From NCBI GenBank assembly GCA_964019155.1, contig OZ025241.1:93558223-93622222 (forward strand): a stretch of DNA of 64,000 nt, written 5' to 3'. This DNA is from Osedax fenrisi (lineage: Eukaryota > Annelida > Polychaeta > Sabellida > Siboglinidae). The position numbers and the translations under genes were made by a program. The stretch's first letter is position 1, and each line of letters opens with the position of its first letter. This document shows positions 13,910 through 25,413 of the stretch, in pieces. Under the pieces are notes generated by a model that saw only the letters and a list, made by a program, of their open reading frames with translations, was not told the origin of the DNA and ran no database searches.

Positions 13910-14046
13910 TGGATGCTAATACAAACCAGGTAACCAGTAACACTCACCCCTCGTGTAATAGTTGTACATTGTTAAACGACACCTTAGTTATAATGCATAT
14001 CGAATGTATTTTAGAATTTCTCTCTCGCGCTCTCTCTCTCTTTTTC

Positions 14047-14101
<55 letters not shown>
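14047..14101. repeat. (TA)n microsatellite after (TC)n
   Basis: A (TC)n run at about 14,021-14,045 leads into (TA)n interrupted once by TG. Confidence 0.9.
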
Positions 14102-14106
<5 letters not shown>

Positions 14107-14183
14107 GTATATATGTACACGTGTACACGTATATAAAAGTGTATACGTGGTTGTGAACTATGCAGCATAACGCCATACGCGTT

Positions 14184-14254
14184 CTATGTTCTATGGTGTA
14201 TGTTCTAAATTCTATGTTTTATGTTCTATGTTCTATGTTTTATGTTCTATGTTA
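14184..14254. repeat. 7-bp minisatellite TTCTATG
   Basis: About ten tandem TTCTATG/TTTTATG units. The unit resembles the 8-bp terminal repeat of CR1 LINEs (ATTCTRTG), but no LINE coding sequence is adjacent, so I call it only a minisatellite. Confidence 0.85.
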
Positions 14255-14285
14255 AATGTATATCAATATATCACAATAAACAAAC

Positions 14286-14420
14286 ATACAATGTACACTG
14301 TACACTGTACAATGCACAATGCACACTGTACACTGTACACTGTATACTGTACAATGTACACTGTACAATGTACACTGTACACTGTACAGTGTACAGTGTA
14401 CGATACACAGTGTACATTAT
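14286..14420. repeat. TGTACA-rich palindromic minisatellite
   Basis: Dense ACACTGTAC, ACAATGTAC and ACAATGCAC blocks of the same type as 616-720. Smaller patches recur near 2,628-2,703, 20,322-20,362 and 44,552-44,580. Confidence 0.85.
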
Positions 14421-14685
14421 TTATGTAAAACTACGTATATGTATAAATCGGAAACTTACTTCCTACGTCCACTAGGTATCAGCACGTCGTGCGTCTATTC
14501 TTACTATACTGCAGTATATATACAGCCATGGCTGTTATTCTCCTACACACACACACACACATATATGTGAGATATATATATAGGAGAATACGTTATGGCT
14601 ACCTGTGCATGATCACGTATTCTCTCTATCGGTAGCATACCTTCCCGAGATGCTCGCTTCTCACACCAGGGTATATATTTAGACA

Positions 14686-14728
<43 letters not shown>

Positions 14729-14897
14729 ATATACATATATATACGCCTCGTAAGGTTATGTTTAAGCCCCCCTCGAGCGTTTTTAATCCCCTTAACTGAC
14801 ACGCGTACCTGTGGAGGTATGTGTGAGCGGGTGTTGATGAACGCGTTTAGCTATAGGTATGCGCGCACCCACAGTAGTAGGTATACTACACAGTAGG

Positions 14898-14933
<36 letters not shown>

Positions 14934-14949
14934 ATACTACTACTACTAT
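14898..14949. repeat. (TAC)n trinucleotide repeat
   Basis: About 16 TAC/ACT units with one TAA interruption. Confidence 0.9.
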
Positions 14950-15176
14950 AGCTAGACTGACAGCTATACCCGTGGGAGATACAATTGTAGGTATGAGGCT
15001 GGCAATTACACATCAACGTCATACGTGTAAATATATTCGTATCATCACACCAGCGTTATATATATAACTTATATATATAACTTATATAACTTATATAACT
15101 TATATATATATATATTATCGGAAATATTATCACGCATAAGTGGCAGCACGAAAACGCCGGTAACTGTTTATATTCG

Positions 15177-15190
15177 GTTGCCATGGTAAT
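15177..15190. promoter_or_regulatory. X-box-like site (RFX-type)
   Basis: GTTGCCATGGTAAT matches the RFX X-box consensus at 13 of 14 positions and lies 1.3 kb from the perfect X-box at 13,896. No nearby gene is recognised. Confidence 0.4.
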
Positions 15191-15534
15191 AGTAACAGTT
15201 TAATCTATTAATTTAGTTAGCTTAGTCGCTAGAGGATTCCCTATCCGGACTTCCGCCTTGACCCCTGACCCTTACGTAACATATAGAACGCGATAGTGTG
15301 TCCAGTATGAATGGTATAAGTTATAGCCTATAACTTATAGGTATATATAGACTAGGTATACATTGAATGTAGTGAATATAGTACGTTTATTAAATCTCTT
15401 ATACACATATATATTATATATCCACTGTGTAAACGTATATTCAATGGAATACAATAAGTCACTTATCACAAGGGCATGACTATATTGGAAGGACATGATA
15501 AAGTTAGAAGATCTCCATTATTATACGTATAGAC

Positions 15535-15538
<4 letters not shown>

Positions 15539-15599
<61 letters not shown>
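15539..15599. repeat. (TA)n microsatellite
   Basis: About 30 TA repeats, followed by dyad-rich AGGTATACCTATATA sequence. Confidence 0.95.
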
Positions 15600-15603
<4 letters not shown>

Positions 15604-16690
15604 TAAAGGTATACCTATATATATATACCTGTATATATATATAGGTATAAGCAGCACATGTACGTTATCTACAGATGAATACACGTGTGGGTATACCACA
15701 CACATATACATGTACAGAACAGCCCGTGGGTTACGTGGGTAACCTACTAGCAATAGTCCATAGACTATTACGTAACATGTATTACATATAAGTGATTAGT
15801 GTACACTTAAGAGGTATTCACTTTGTATCAGTAGGTCAACCCCTCTCCCATTCAGTGGTAGTTAGGGTATATATTCATTGATATATATATATATATGTAA
15901 TACATAGTGTAATATGAAATACCCGTGTATACGATTCTGTGATATTTCTAGGGCACTATTAGATGTACGTGTGTATACATACACATATAATAAGCAGACA
16001 TGCTCACCATAGATAATATTCGCAGCTTATTAAATATCTTATTTAAACGTAAGTTAACCCGGCCATTGATTATGCAATCGAATATTTCATATAACTAGAC
16101 TCAAACGTATATCATTAATATAATTCAGTGTATACTATACTACTAGGATATATTGTATAACAAACATATATACAGGCTGTATAAAAAAAAGTATATATAT
16201 ACACACGCTATACCCTCAAAGCCTCATTTACTAATCATCCATCGGGGATCAATGGTATTGAACATCTATACTTTAGGTATATAACACGAACGAGTCCCTA
16301 TGTCCAGCATATATGTTCTTATATAGGTATATGTCTAATGTTATATACATACCGATTAGCCATCTATATATTGTTTATCTATAATATATAGATTATAATA
16401 TAATCTAATGTTACACCCACGCTTAGATCAACCGGCGATTAGGCCCTAATTCCGATTCAGTGGTATTACTTGACATTACATAATACGTTTACTCCCCCCG
16501 CCGCCCACTCGTCTCATGACATCTCGCCGGCGACACACAATTGACACATTGTCTAAACACATAGTATTGTCACGTGATGTAAACACCACTTGTCACGTGT
16601 GGCGGTATGGTTTCTATGCGCGCTACACACACATATTACGTATACAACAACACTAACGACTATGCTGCTATCGATGCTGCTACAGATAAT

Positions 16691-16754
16691 GCTACTGATG
16701 ATGATGATGATGATGATGATGTTGGTGATGATGATGATGATGGTGATGATGATA
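16691..16754. repeat. (GAT)n trinucleotide repeat
   Basis: About 20 GAT units with TTG and TGG interruptions. The MMMMMM frame across it is an artefact. Confidence 0.9.
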
Positions 16755-17104
16755 TGTATTTATTTACTTAGCGAATGTATACGAGCGGCATCATGTTTAT
16801 TGTTTACGGGAATACTATAGTATGTATGATAAGGTATGCATATGTCGTGGATAAGTGTGTGTGTGTGTGATGTATACATTGATCTACATCCATTCATGTT
16901 ATAGTTATATACACACGCGAGCACACTTGCATATATATAATACAAATGTAATTTATTATATACAGACGTCTAGTTATAGCAAAGATTTTTCTCCGCAAAA
17001 TATTTGGTTATATTAAGTAATTTCATATAAATTGTGTTATTGATATTATACATTAAAAAATATCTTGTAAATATATGTAGGTTGTATATATATGGTCCAA
17101 TAAA

Positions 17105-17144
<40 letters not shown>

Positions 17145-17264
17145 TTAATTCATAAATAACAAGCCCCGATATATTCACATACTTGAGTAACGAGAATACA
17201 AATATTCGGTGATTCACGTTATTTGTATACATTAGTATCACTTTTATTAGAGTCATATCTATGT

Positions 17265-17265
<1 letters not shown>

Positions 17266-17325
<60 letters not shown>

Positions 17326-17359
17326 ATAATATATTATAGTATATATATAGTATATATAT

Positions 17360-17404
<45 letters not shown>

Positions 17405-17428
17405 ATAATATATTATATATATATATAT
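17266..17428. repeat. Compound (TA)n array
   Basis: Three long TA runs separated by near-identical AAGTATAATATATTATA spacers, so the array itself has been duplicated. Confidence 0.9.
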
Positions 17429-17906
17429 TAATTATAAATAACTACATGATTTATTTCTATATAAATAAATATACATATTCATGAGCGACTATTATTATCC
17501 AGTTGCAATACATCAATTGTTGTATGTCTGCATCTATAGTATTACATACTATGCTTACATTATTACATAACATCACGTAACTATGCTACTACAACATATG
17601 CCCTAATAAGGACTATGTTCATGTTTACTCTATGAAAGTGATAGTATTTACCACGTATTATTTTCGTAATTAATTATATAGAATTTCTTAATATATGTTA
17701 ATATATTCATCATTCTCGCATACATTTTATATATTACATACAAACATTAACACGAATATGTAAATATACATGGATATCAAATATACATGTATGATTATAT
17801 ATATGCACTATTTCATAAGAATAACATCTATACTTATTTAAAAACAGGATTGGTTTGATGTTTTAATTACACGTTACTTTACCATATATTATGTATCGTG
17901 TACATT

Positions 17907-17958
<52 letters not shown>

Positions 17959-19036
17959 TAACAGTAATTGCCTACGTTCACTTTGATGTAGAAATACAAT
18001 TACCAACCGATACAATCGCATCATCTATTCGGACACACACAAGTTGATACTTCACCCTTAACAATAGCCGACAATAATAATTATAGCCCACTTGTATCGC
18101 CCACGATAACAATGAATAACCTACGGACAAAGGAACAATACTAACAATGAGATGGATTCTGAGAGAAGAGATAACCGAGTGTGCGATTGTGGTGCGTATC
18201 TCCGAACCGCTCCGGAGTGCGAGTATACGTATCTTATTAATTACCGATGATAGGTGATTTCTTCGGCGAGTGGATCGGGGAGGGGGTGTTCCCTACGTAG
18301 ATTACTGGGCGTGACTTATGCCGAATAGGGGGCGTGGTTAATATATGTATCGACGTGTTAACACGGTTCGGCTAGGTAAGGAAATGAGGCGATATTCTTG
18401 TGAGTTTCGTATTTATACTGGCATCGATAAATAACTAGAGACTGATGCATGACTCATTTAAGATAATATTTAACACGCCCACAAATCAGTGCGCGCTGAT
18501 ATATGTCGTATACATGCACACTGTAGTAATTACTCACGCGGTACAAGTATACTTGTGTGTGCGTGTGTAATAACTTTATTAATAATGCTATCTAGTACCG
18601 CATCTACTCACGAGGGCTGGTAAACGTGCTGGTAGTGCTGTAGCGCTCGAATAGCGTAGTAGCGATGTTTGTTTACATTCCCGGCACGTGACCCTAATAT
18701 ATCCCATAATGATAATCATCAACAACGCGGACGTGCTTATAGGGAATATTGGAATTTATTAATATATATAACTCGTGTATAGCTATTACAATGAATATTT
18801 GTATTACGTAATATATATATATATATATATATATAAGTATTTTTTATAAATCGTATACGATATATAATTATCAATTATAATTGATTTAAATTGTCAGCGA
18901 TTCTTATATTTCATAATCTATAAGTGGTAGGATATTTTGTAAGAACATGTTAATTTGTTAATCATTATATTGTGCTTATTTATATAGCTAACATTATTTA
19001 TATATATTTACAATTATTTATAATTATATATATATA

Positions 19037-19475
19037 CAGTGAACTCCCAATAAGTCGGACTCGCAAGTGACCGGGAAAAGTGTCCGACTTAGCGAGATGT
19101 CCGACTTATCCGAGATTCACAATTACTTGCAAATAAGACATGAGATGCGCATCGTGAGTTAAAGGGTTACCGCAATGTGGAATTATGCAACAATCAAAAA
19201 CATAAAATTTTGTATTCAATAATATTACTTACTAAAATGATAATATTCATTATTTAAAGTAAACATTTCTGACAATTTATGAAAAGTCCGACTTATCCAG
19301 TATACAAATTATAAAAATGACAATAATATGTGTCCGACTTATAGAAAATTCCGAATTATCCAATCCAACTTATCCGACTTATCCGATTAATTTAACATGG
19401 AACTAGATACAAATCCAACCAAACCAACTAAATGTGTCCGACTTATCCGTAGTATAACTTACCGAGAGTTTACTG
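19037..19475. mobile_element. pogo-like MITE with TA target-site duplication
   Basis: The ends are CAGTGAACTCCCAATAAGTC on the left and the reverse complement of CAGTAAACTCTCGGTAAGTT on the right, each flanked by TA. Length is 439 bp. Near both ends the motif GTCCGACTTATCCGA is repeated (for example 19,079, 19,098, 19,330, 19,373 and 19,437). A CAGT start, TA duplication and repeated inner boxes fit the pogo/Tigger branch of Tc1/mariner. There is no coding sequence, so the element is non-autonomous. Confidence 0.85.
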
Positions 19476-19508
<33 letters not shown>

Positions 19509-19542
19509 TTGTGTATACGTGTACGGAGGATATTGTACACTA

Positions 19543-19750
19543 TGCTTTAGGGTGACCAATTGTCACTGACAATCATATCTCCGACCATCTCAGACTAATT
19601 ATAAATAGCATACGATATGATACATAAATCTAATATTCTGCAGCGATGCGGGGCTTAAATGTAATGATACATGTCTACAAATATAATCGATCTATTATAT
19701 ATAGTATTAATTAAAGTATAAATGTAGATTCAAATGTTTATCGCGAGCCT

Positions 19751-19753
<3 letters not shown>
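19543..19753. repeat. Direct repeat flanking the gypsy remnant (left copy)
   Basis: About 210 bp shared with 24,211-24,442 in the same orientation. Blocks in order are TATGCTTTAGG, GACCATCTC, AGCATACGAT, TCTGCAGCGATG, TCTACAAATAT and GTTTATCGCGAGC. The two copies bracket the gypsy fragment at a distance of about 4.7 kb and could be decayed LTRs. TG...CA ends, a primer-binding site and an adjacent purine tract are not convincing. Confidence 0.6.
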
Positions 19754-19789
<36 letters not shown>

Positions 19790-20116
19790 TTCTATAACTT
19801 ATATAATGATACGTTAATGATAAATTGACCCCTCTTAAACCAACTTGTGGACCAACCAACCAACCAACGTATAACCACTATAGTGACGATGGTTTTGTAA
19901 AGCTATTCCGTCGGACATTATGTGTTGTTAATCGCTGATTACAATGACACGTAACCTTGCGTACATGTGACCTGGTTTACACGTGACCTGTTGTTCACAC
20001 GTGACTTGTAATACCCGCAATTCGTAATATAATGAAATTCGAATTATTATATTAATATAGAATTTTAATATAAACAAATAATTAAGATATACTTATAATT
20101 ATAATACATATCTCTA

Positions 20117-20117
20117 T

Positions 20118-20168
<51 letters not shown>
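20117..20168. repeat. (TA)n microsatellite
   Basis: About 26 TA repeats. Others nearby lie at about 19,756-19,788, 21,019-21,060, 21,419-21,457 and 21,713-21,759. Confidence 0.95.
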
Positions 20169-20172
<4 letters not shown>

Positions 20173-20760
20173 ATTGAAAATAATTTAATACTAATAAGTG
20201 AAGGACATACATATCGGAGGACATTAATTAAGAACAATACACATATATGTTACAGATATCATTTTTTAAATATTTAAATTATTGGTTTTTAAATAAGTAT
20301 ATCACTCGATATACGTGGTAAGTGTACACTGTGAATGTACTTTGTACTTTGTACATTGTACATTTATATATATACATTTATATAATTATATATAATGTAT
20401 ACACTTCGACTCCAGGCAGTTCTTGAATTTCTCTTGTGTTTATAAAGAACTTAATAAACAATAAATCAAAACACAAGAAAAAAAAATGTTACTATTTGTA
20501 TTGTATTGTCCGGGGCCTCTCACAGTTATTTATAACATGTACAAGTCTATGACTTCTTGAGGGGTCCATTTGTATCCGCTATTTGTATTGTATTCAATAT
20601 ATATAAGAGATTTCAATAAATAAATATTATTATATTATTATATACTATACTTATATAGTGTACATTGGGAACTCTACATTTTACACTATATAAAGTATAG
20701 TATACATTATATATAATTGTATAAATGTATATATAAATGTATACATTGTACATTAATAAT

Positions 20761-20817
20761 GTAACACCTCTGAATGTATGTATAATGTAACATTATACAT
20801 ACATTCAGAGGTGTTAC
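20761..20817. repeat. Perfect 28-bp-arm palindrome
   Basis: GTAACACCTCTGAATGTATG... at 20,761-20,788 is followed, after one base, by its exact reverse complement at 20,790-20,817. It would extrude as a cruciform or hairpin with almost no loop. It sits next to a TGTACA/TATA-rich patch and contains no gene. Confidence 0.9.
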
Positions 20818-21016
20818 ACAGTGTAACTTTATGATAGATATAGATGTATGAACATAATGTAGCTAAGTACAGAACCTAAGTACATGATACTTAGTGAAAT
20901 AGATAACCTGTACCATACATTCGTACAACGCGTTAAATGAAGTATATTATGTATAATGTAGGGTATACTTAAAGGGTATATATAGGTATATTAATATATT
21001 ATCTATATACCTATAC

Positions 21017-21063
<47 letters not shown>

Positions 21064-21418
21064 ACGCACTATTATAGCCATAGATTTGTATATTACCTAT
21101 AAGTTAAACTATAAATCTATGAATATAGCCGAGTATTACTGAATAACGTTTACGACTATCCAAAACTGTCACCTGTATTCTTAGTGGTTATCCGATATTG
21201 TGGGCGTGTTCGATATGCGTGTTCGTATTACTCATAGATTTATATTTTTATAAACAATAAATCTATGGTATTATATTATTAACCATAGGCCGTTGTATAA
21301 CTACGTCTAGAACCTGCGTAATAGTAATTAATGATATCTATTTACAATAAATAACTGATTGTAAGTAACAAAAACTCATGTACATTTATAGTACGTAACA
21401 TATATGTATATACATGTA

Positions 21419-21459
<41 letters not shown>

Positions 21460-21710
21460 GTTTTTATCTTCCCCAATTATCATATTTTTTATTGTTGTCT
21501 ATATTCTCAGAAACAAAAAAAATGGATATATATATATTTTTTATAAATTGACATCTTAATCAAGAAAATACGTCATCATTCGTTATCTCTTTCTATATTA
21601 ACATGTCTTCGAGTTCTACCAGGGTGGCTCGAGATGTATACTTCTTAGATAGGACATATTGCATATATAGGTATATAGGTATATATGCATATATACTTTA
21701 GTATACCATA

Positions 21711-21760
<50 letters not shown>

Positions 21761-21838
21761 TATACATAGTTATACCTATAGGTATAACTATTCGTGTTAA
21801 TTTAAAGTTTATAATATTAACCCATAACGGCATAATAA

Positions 21839-22255
21839 TTAACCACGAACATTCGAAATAATATCATATACATTAATTCCAAATGGTAGTCTAAGCCATC
21901 TGTATCTACCGCTCTCTGTCTGAAAAGTTGTTAGTAATGATGATGTGTGATCTAACTTTATATGCCAATATCCATTGGTTAAGTCTGCCTTCGTAAATAT
22001 CTTCGAATATCTGAGCTCATGTAGCATATCATCTATAGTGGGTAATATATATTGATCACGAAGTAGTGCACGATTTAGTAAATTGGGATATAAACATATC
22101 CTTATTTTACCGTTTTTATTTTCGACACATGTTATTTGTGTTAACTATGCCGTCGGTTCTTCAACCTTTGCTATAACTTTCAATTTCACTAATTTGTTCA
22201 GTTCGGTTTACACTTTATCTTTAATCTATACCGGTGTCCTTCTATTCGGCATAAT
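21839..22255 (-). pseudogene. gypsy reverse-transcriptase N-terminal fragment
   Basis: The protein segment includes KLKVIAKVEEPTA, then (after an in-frame stop at a position usually occupied by Trp) ENKNGKIRIC, NRALLRDQYILPTIDDML, KIFTKADLTNGYWHIKLD and GRYRWLRLPFG. These are the classic gypsy RT fingers and palm-start motifs, where the DL..GYWH Asp is the first catalytic Asp. The text ends abruptly after LPFG, before the YxDD block, so it cannot encode an active enzyme. Confidence 0.9.
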
Positions 22256-22535
22256 CTATGGGCGCACCTTTTCATCTACGTTGAGATGCAGAGTTCCAGG
22301 TAAAGTTCCCAGTTTGTCTTCATAAAGTTCTGTAAATTGCTTAATATTGTTTATGAAATTATGTTCATGTATCGTTATCAGATTATGTTCGATGCATGTT
22401 TTTAGTCCTAATATGGGCTGTAGGTTAGTGTCATGTATGGTAAACCTCTCTTTGGTAGTTTTCTGTGTAGCCGGACTATATATTTCTTCATATGATTGTC
22501 CCTTTGGTTTTAGGTTGGAATTATTCCACATTGTT
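22256..22535 (-). pseudogene. gypsy protease-to-RT linker
   Basis: An open frame of about 91 codons contains MWNNSNLKPKG, ILGLKTC, NLITIHEHNF and KLGTLPGTLHLNVDEKVRP. The L-G-x-LPG-x-LHL-x-x-D block is typical of the region just before RT in Mag-like/K02A2.6-like gypsy pol. It is displaced in frame from the protease part at about 22,535-22,550, which implies a small indel. Confidence 0.85.
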
Positions 22536-22539
22536 AGTG

Positions 22540-22915
22540 TACATTGTATTTAGTGATAGTATTTGATGCATATCTCATAGGCAAAGTATTTACCGTACTT
22601 CCTGTATCTATTTGGAAACTTATGGTATGGTTATTTATAATCATATTACATGTAAGTTTATTAAGCTTATTTTGGTTATAAATATTAAATGTATATTCAT
22701 TAACATCATGTGTACTGTTATGTGTACTATTATTTATTGATTCATCATTAATATTATTTAGTCGGGAATTATTATAAGTTTTATTTTTACAAACTTTACT
22801 GTACTGTCCATTTTTGTTGCACTTAAAACATACTTTATTAAATGCCGGATATTTTCCATTTTCATGATCAGTGTCACATCTTCCGCATTTTCTTCTTGTG
22901 TTATATGTGGGTCTT
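22540..22915 (-). pseudogene. gypsy gag zinc knuckle plus aspartic protease
   Basis: One continuous minus-strand frame of about 125 codons. A nucleocapsid region CGRCDTDHENG is followed by CFKCNKNGQYSKVC (22,789-22,830), a CCHC knuckle whose His is replaced by Tyr. Then comes FQIDTGSTVNTLP with the catalytic DTG at 22,600-22,608. The first knuckle lacks its last Cys in the expected place. The frame ends at a stop before the linker. gag and protease lie in one frame here, as in gag-pol fusions. Confidence 0.85.
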
Positions 22916-22977
22916 GTAGTATGGGTATTACTAATCTTGTTTATATTATGTTCATTGTTAATATTAGTATTGAATAG

Positions 22978-23249
22978 CTATGCAGACTCGGTTGCCTTGC
23001 ATGCATCAATACATGCAGCTAATGTAAGGTTACGGATTTTTAATAGTTCCGCACGTGTTTCATTGTTAACAATGCCAACAATAATTCTATCACGTAATAT
23101 ACTATCATTGCAAGAATTACAATAGCTACATTGTTTTAGTTGTATACGGAGTATGCTAATATAATAATCTATCGATTGACTAGATGTTTGAGATTGACTA
23201 GATGTTATATATGTCAATCTTATTATATTGAATTTGTTATCTTTATTTT
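22978..23249 (-). pseudogene. gypsy gag C-terminal segment
   Basis: The translation includes SSQSIDYYISILRIQLKQC, DSILRDRIIVGIVNNETRAE and IRNLTLAACIDACKATESA. This matches the conserved gag pattern of Mag-like gypsy elements (a D/E-S-x-x-x-Y motif, LRDRIVxGI, LTLxxxIxxCxAxE). The N-terminal capsid part is not recognisable upstream. Between this and the zinc-knuckle frame the reading frame is lost at about 22,916-22,977. Confidence 0.85.
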
Positions 23250-24210
23250 ATTAATTATTATATTTAAAATGTAAAATAATATTTATACAACTTACTTTAG
23301 ACTTCTTTTGAATGACTAATATAATTGAAGATTTCTAGTTATGTATAGTAGTTTATGTAGGTTATCTAAGTCAGTTAGCCTATTAGTTAGATAGGCAATC
23401 ATTTGATCATGATACTCTGACACGACTAATTCGTAACTTACTTTGTTAATCTGTCAACGCGGTCGATTCTAAGTATTACTATGTATAGTATATAGTATAT
23501 ACACTATGTATAATTGTACTCTACCTATATACATAAATATATATATATATATATATGTAATGTATACTATATACTATAAAGTATACGTATCGTATAGGTA
23601 ATAGTAGTAACTATATATAATTACTGCCTATACGTATACTACGGGGTACTAGGAACTGCTGGTACACTCCGTGAACCATGTATACAATATCTACTAGGGA
23701 TATATTATTTTAAATATAAGTAATATTTATTAAAAATTATAAAAATTACGTAAATATTTACTTTTATTTCAATAGAAATTACTATAATGTATAAAGATTA
23801 CGATGTCCTATACCTAGTATACCCGTATACTAGGATGTATATCTAGTATGATGAAGACTCTAATATTAGTTATGATCTAATCTTTTATTAAATTAGTTGC
23901 TTTTATAAATATGTTATATTATAAATTAACAGAAACAATCTTCTGTACCTTTCTGAAGTATGATTACAAAAGGGATAAACGCCCACTGTATTATCTGATA
24001 TTATGTTTTCTACAGCGTATAATGAATCATTATTAATGATATATTTGTTATGATAAATTGTAAAGAAACGATAACAAGTCTTATCTAACTTGGCATCTTA
24101 TCTACGCGGACGTTTACACACGTTATCTATAAAGATTTGTACACGATAAGTATATATCACAATACACGACAATATATATACTGGTGTACATACCTTTTAT
24201 ACATATACGC

Positions 24211-24442
24211 TATGCTTTAGGTTAACCAACATATATCTGACCATCTCCCACTAATTCTAAACTATAGTTTATATTGTATTATAATACATAGCATACGATG
24301 TAATATATCTCACATGTGACCATTCTGCAGCGATGCACGGCCTAAATTAGATATACGTCTACAAATATTATCGATATAGTATAATATATAGACTTAATTA
24401 GATTCGACATATCGATTTAAAAGTTTATCGCGAGCATATAAA
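24211..24442. repeat. Direct repeat flanking the gypsy remnant (right copy)
   Basis: Partner of 19,543-19,753, with the same block order (TATGCTTTAGG ... TCTGCAGCGATG ... GTTTATCGCGAGC). It carries an AT-rich insertion near 24,262-24,290. Confidence 0.6.
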
Positions 24443-24531
24443 TCTATAAACTATCAAACTAGGTATACTTAGTCAATTAAGATCAAAATTCTAGCCTATA
24501 GGCTATAGCCATATTATCTACATAGCTATAT

Positions 24532-24575
<44 letters not shown>

Positions 24576-25362
24576 AAATATATATATATATTATAATAAA
24601 TATATATATATATATAACCTGTACACAAATATGTTATAAATACCTGTATAAACCTGAGAATACAAGACCCAGAACATGATGTACAGTGTGTACAGGGTGT
24701 TAGTAATAAGAACACGATGTTAATGTTAATGTCTAGTCTACCGTTAACGAGTGGCATGTGATTCACACACGGGGCCTACATATAGCCTATATATAGCGTG
24801 CGGGGTTAGGGCTAAGCTATGCTAACCATCCTAATTAAGTTTACTAGTTACAGAGAATCCGATGGGGGCGCGCACTCACCGGAGTGATTAATCTAACCGC
24901 GCACACGAGCGATATTTTACATAAACTCATATCACGTGACTCACGTTAGCACCTCGTATACGCACACCAAGTGATGACTAATAACACTTCAAACTTCCCA
25001 TGATTCATTCGTTATCCAAGTAACAACGTGAGTCATTCTATTCGTTATCAATGCATATACTTACCATGTATATATATATATATATATATATATACGTATA
25101 CCCATGGGTATATGTGCACATAATTATTTAATTTATTATGTTACAATCTAAGTATTCATATATATACATTACTCATATTACTTTTTATTGTATTATAATG
25201 TATCGTCATAGCGATAAAATAGAAATTATAATGTACATAATTGTTATAAATAACCATGTTCGAACAATATCACCATTGTGATGAATGTACACATAGCTCT
25301 TTAAATAGCTAGACACCTAGCTTATTTCGTTTTTACATATTACTTAGAAGTATTCGTTCCCA

Positions 25363-25413
25363 TAGTTACGCCATAGTTACGCCATAGTTACGCCATAGTT
25401 ACGCCATAGTTAC
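25363..25413. repeat. 11-bp minisatellite CATAGTTACGC
   Basis: Five near-perfect tandem copies, preceded by a related half-unit. Confidence 0.95.

Larger units (their letters stand above)
7526..19036. other. Gene-poor region rich in microsatellites and CACGTG
   Basis: No gene can be supported. A frame of 103 codons at 7,731-8,042 and one of 87 codons at 12,795-13,058 lack low-complexity sequence but have no recognisable domain. A 32-codon frame at 18,152-18,250 (starts MDSERRDNRVCDCG) lies in a GC-richer patch at 18,120-18,720 and could be a first exon, but no splice partner is visible. Further (TA)n arrays lie near 8,297, 9,199, 10,900, 11,247, 12,578, 14,694, 17,110, 17,920 and 18,811. A 24-bp perfect dyad ATGATTTCCCTATAGGGAAA... 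lies at 9,289-9,312. Confidence 0.5.
21839..23249 (-). mobile_element. Decayed Ty3/gypsy LTR-retrotransposon fragment
   Basis: Reading on the minus strand from high to low coordinates, it shows gag, zinc knuckle, aspartic protease, linker and the start of reverse transcriptase, in the canonical gag-pol order. Frames are broken by indels and stops. RT is lost after the LPFG motif; RNase H and integrase are absent. Putative decayed LTRs are the direct repeats at 19,543-19,753 and 24,211-24,442. Confidence 0.85.

Noticed and set aside
14184..14254. (TTCTATG)n as the 3' tail of a CR1 element
   Set aside because: The unit is 7 bp, not 8, and no CR1 coding or UTR sequence is adjacent.
20440..20600. 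Possible LINE 3' UTR (TTTGTATTGTATTG, AATAAATAAA)
   Set aside because: Suggestive composition only, with no matching coding remnant or second copy in the window.
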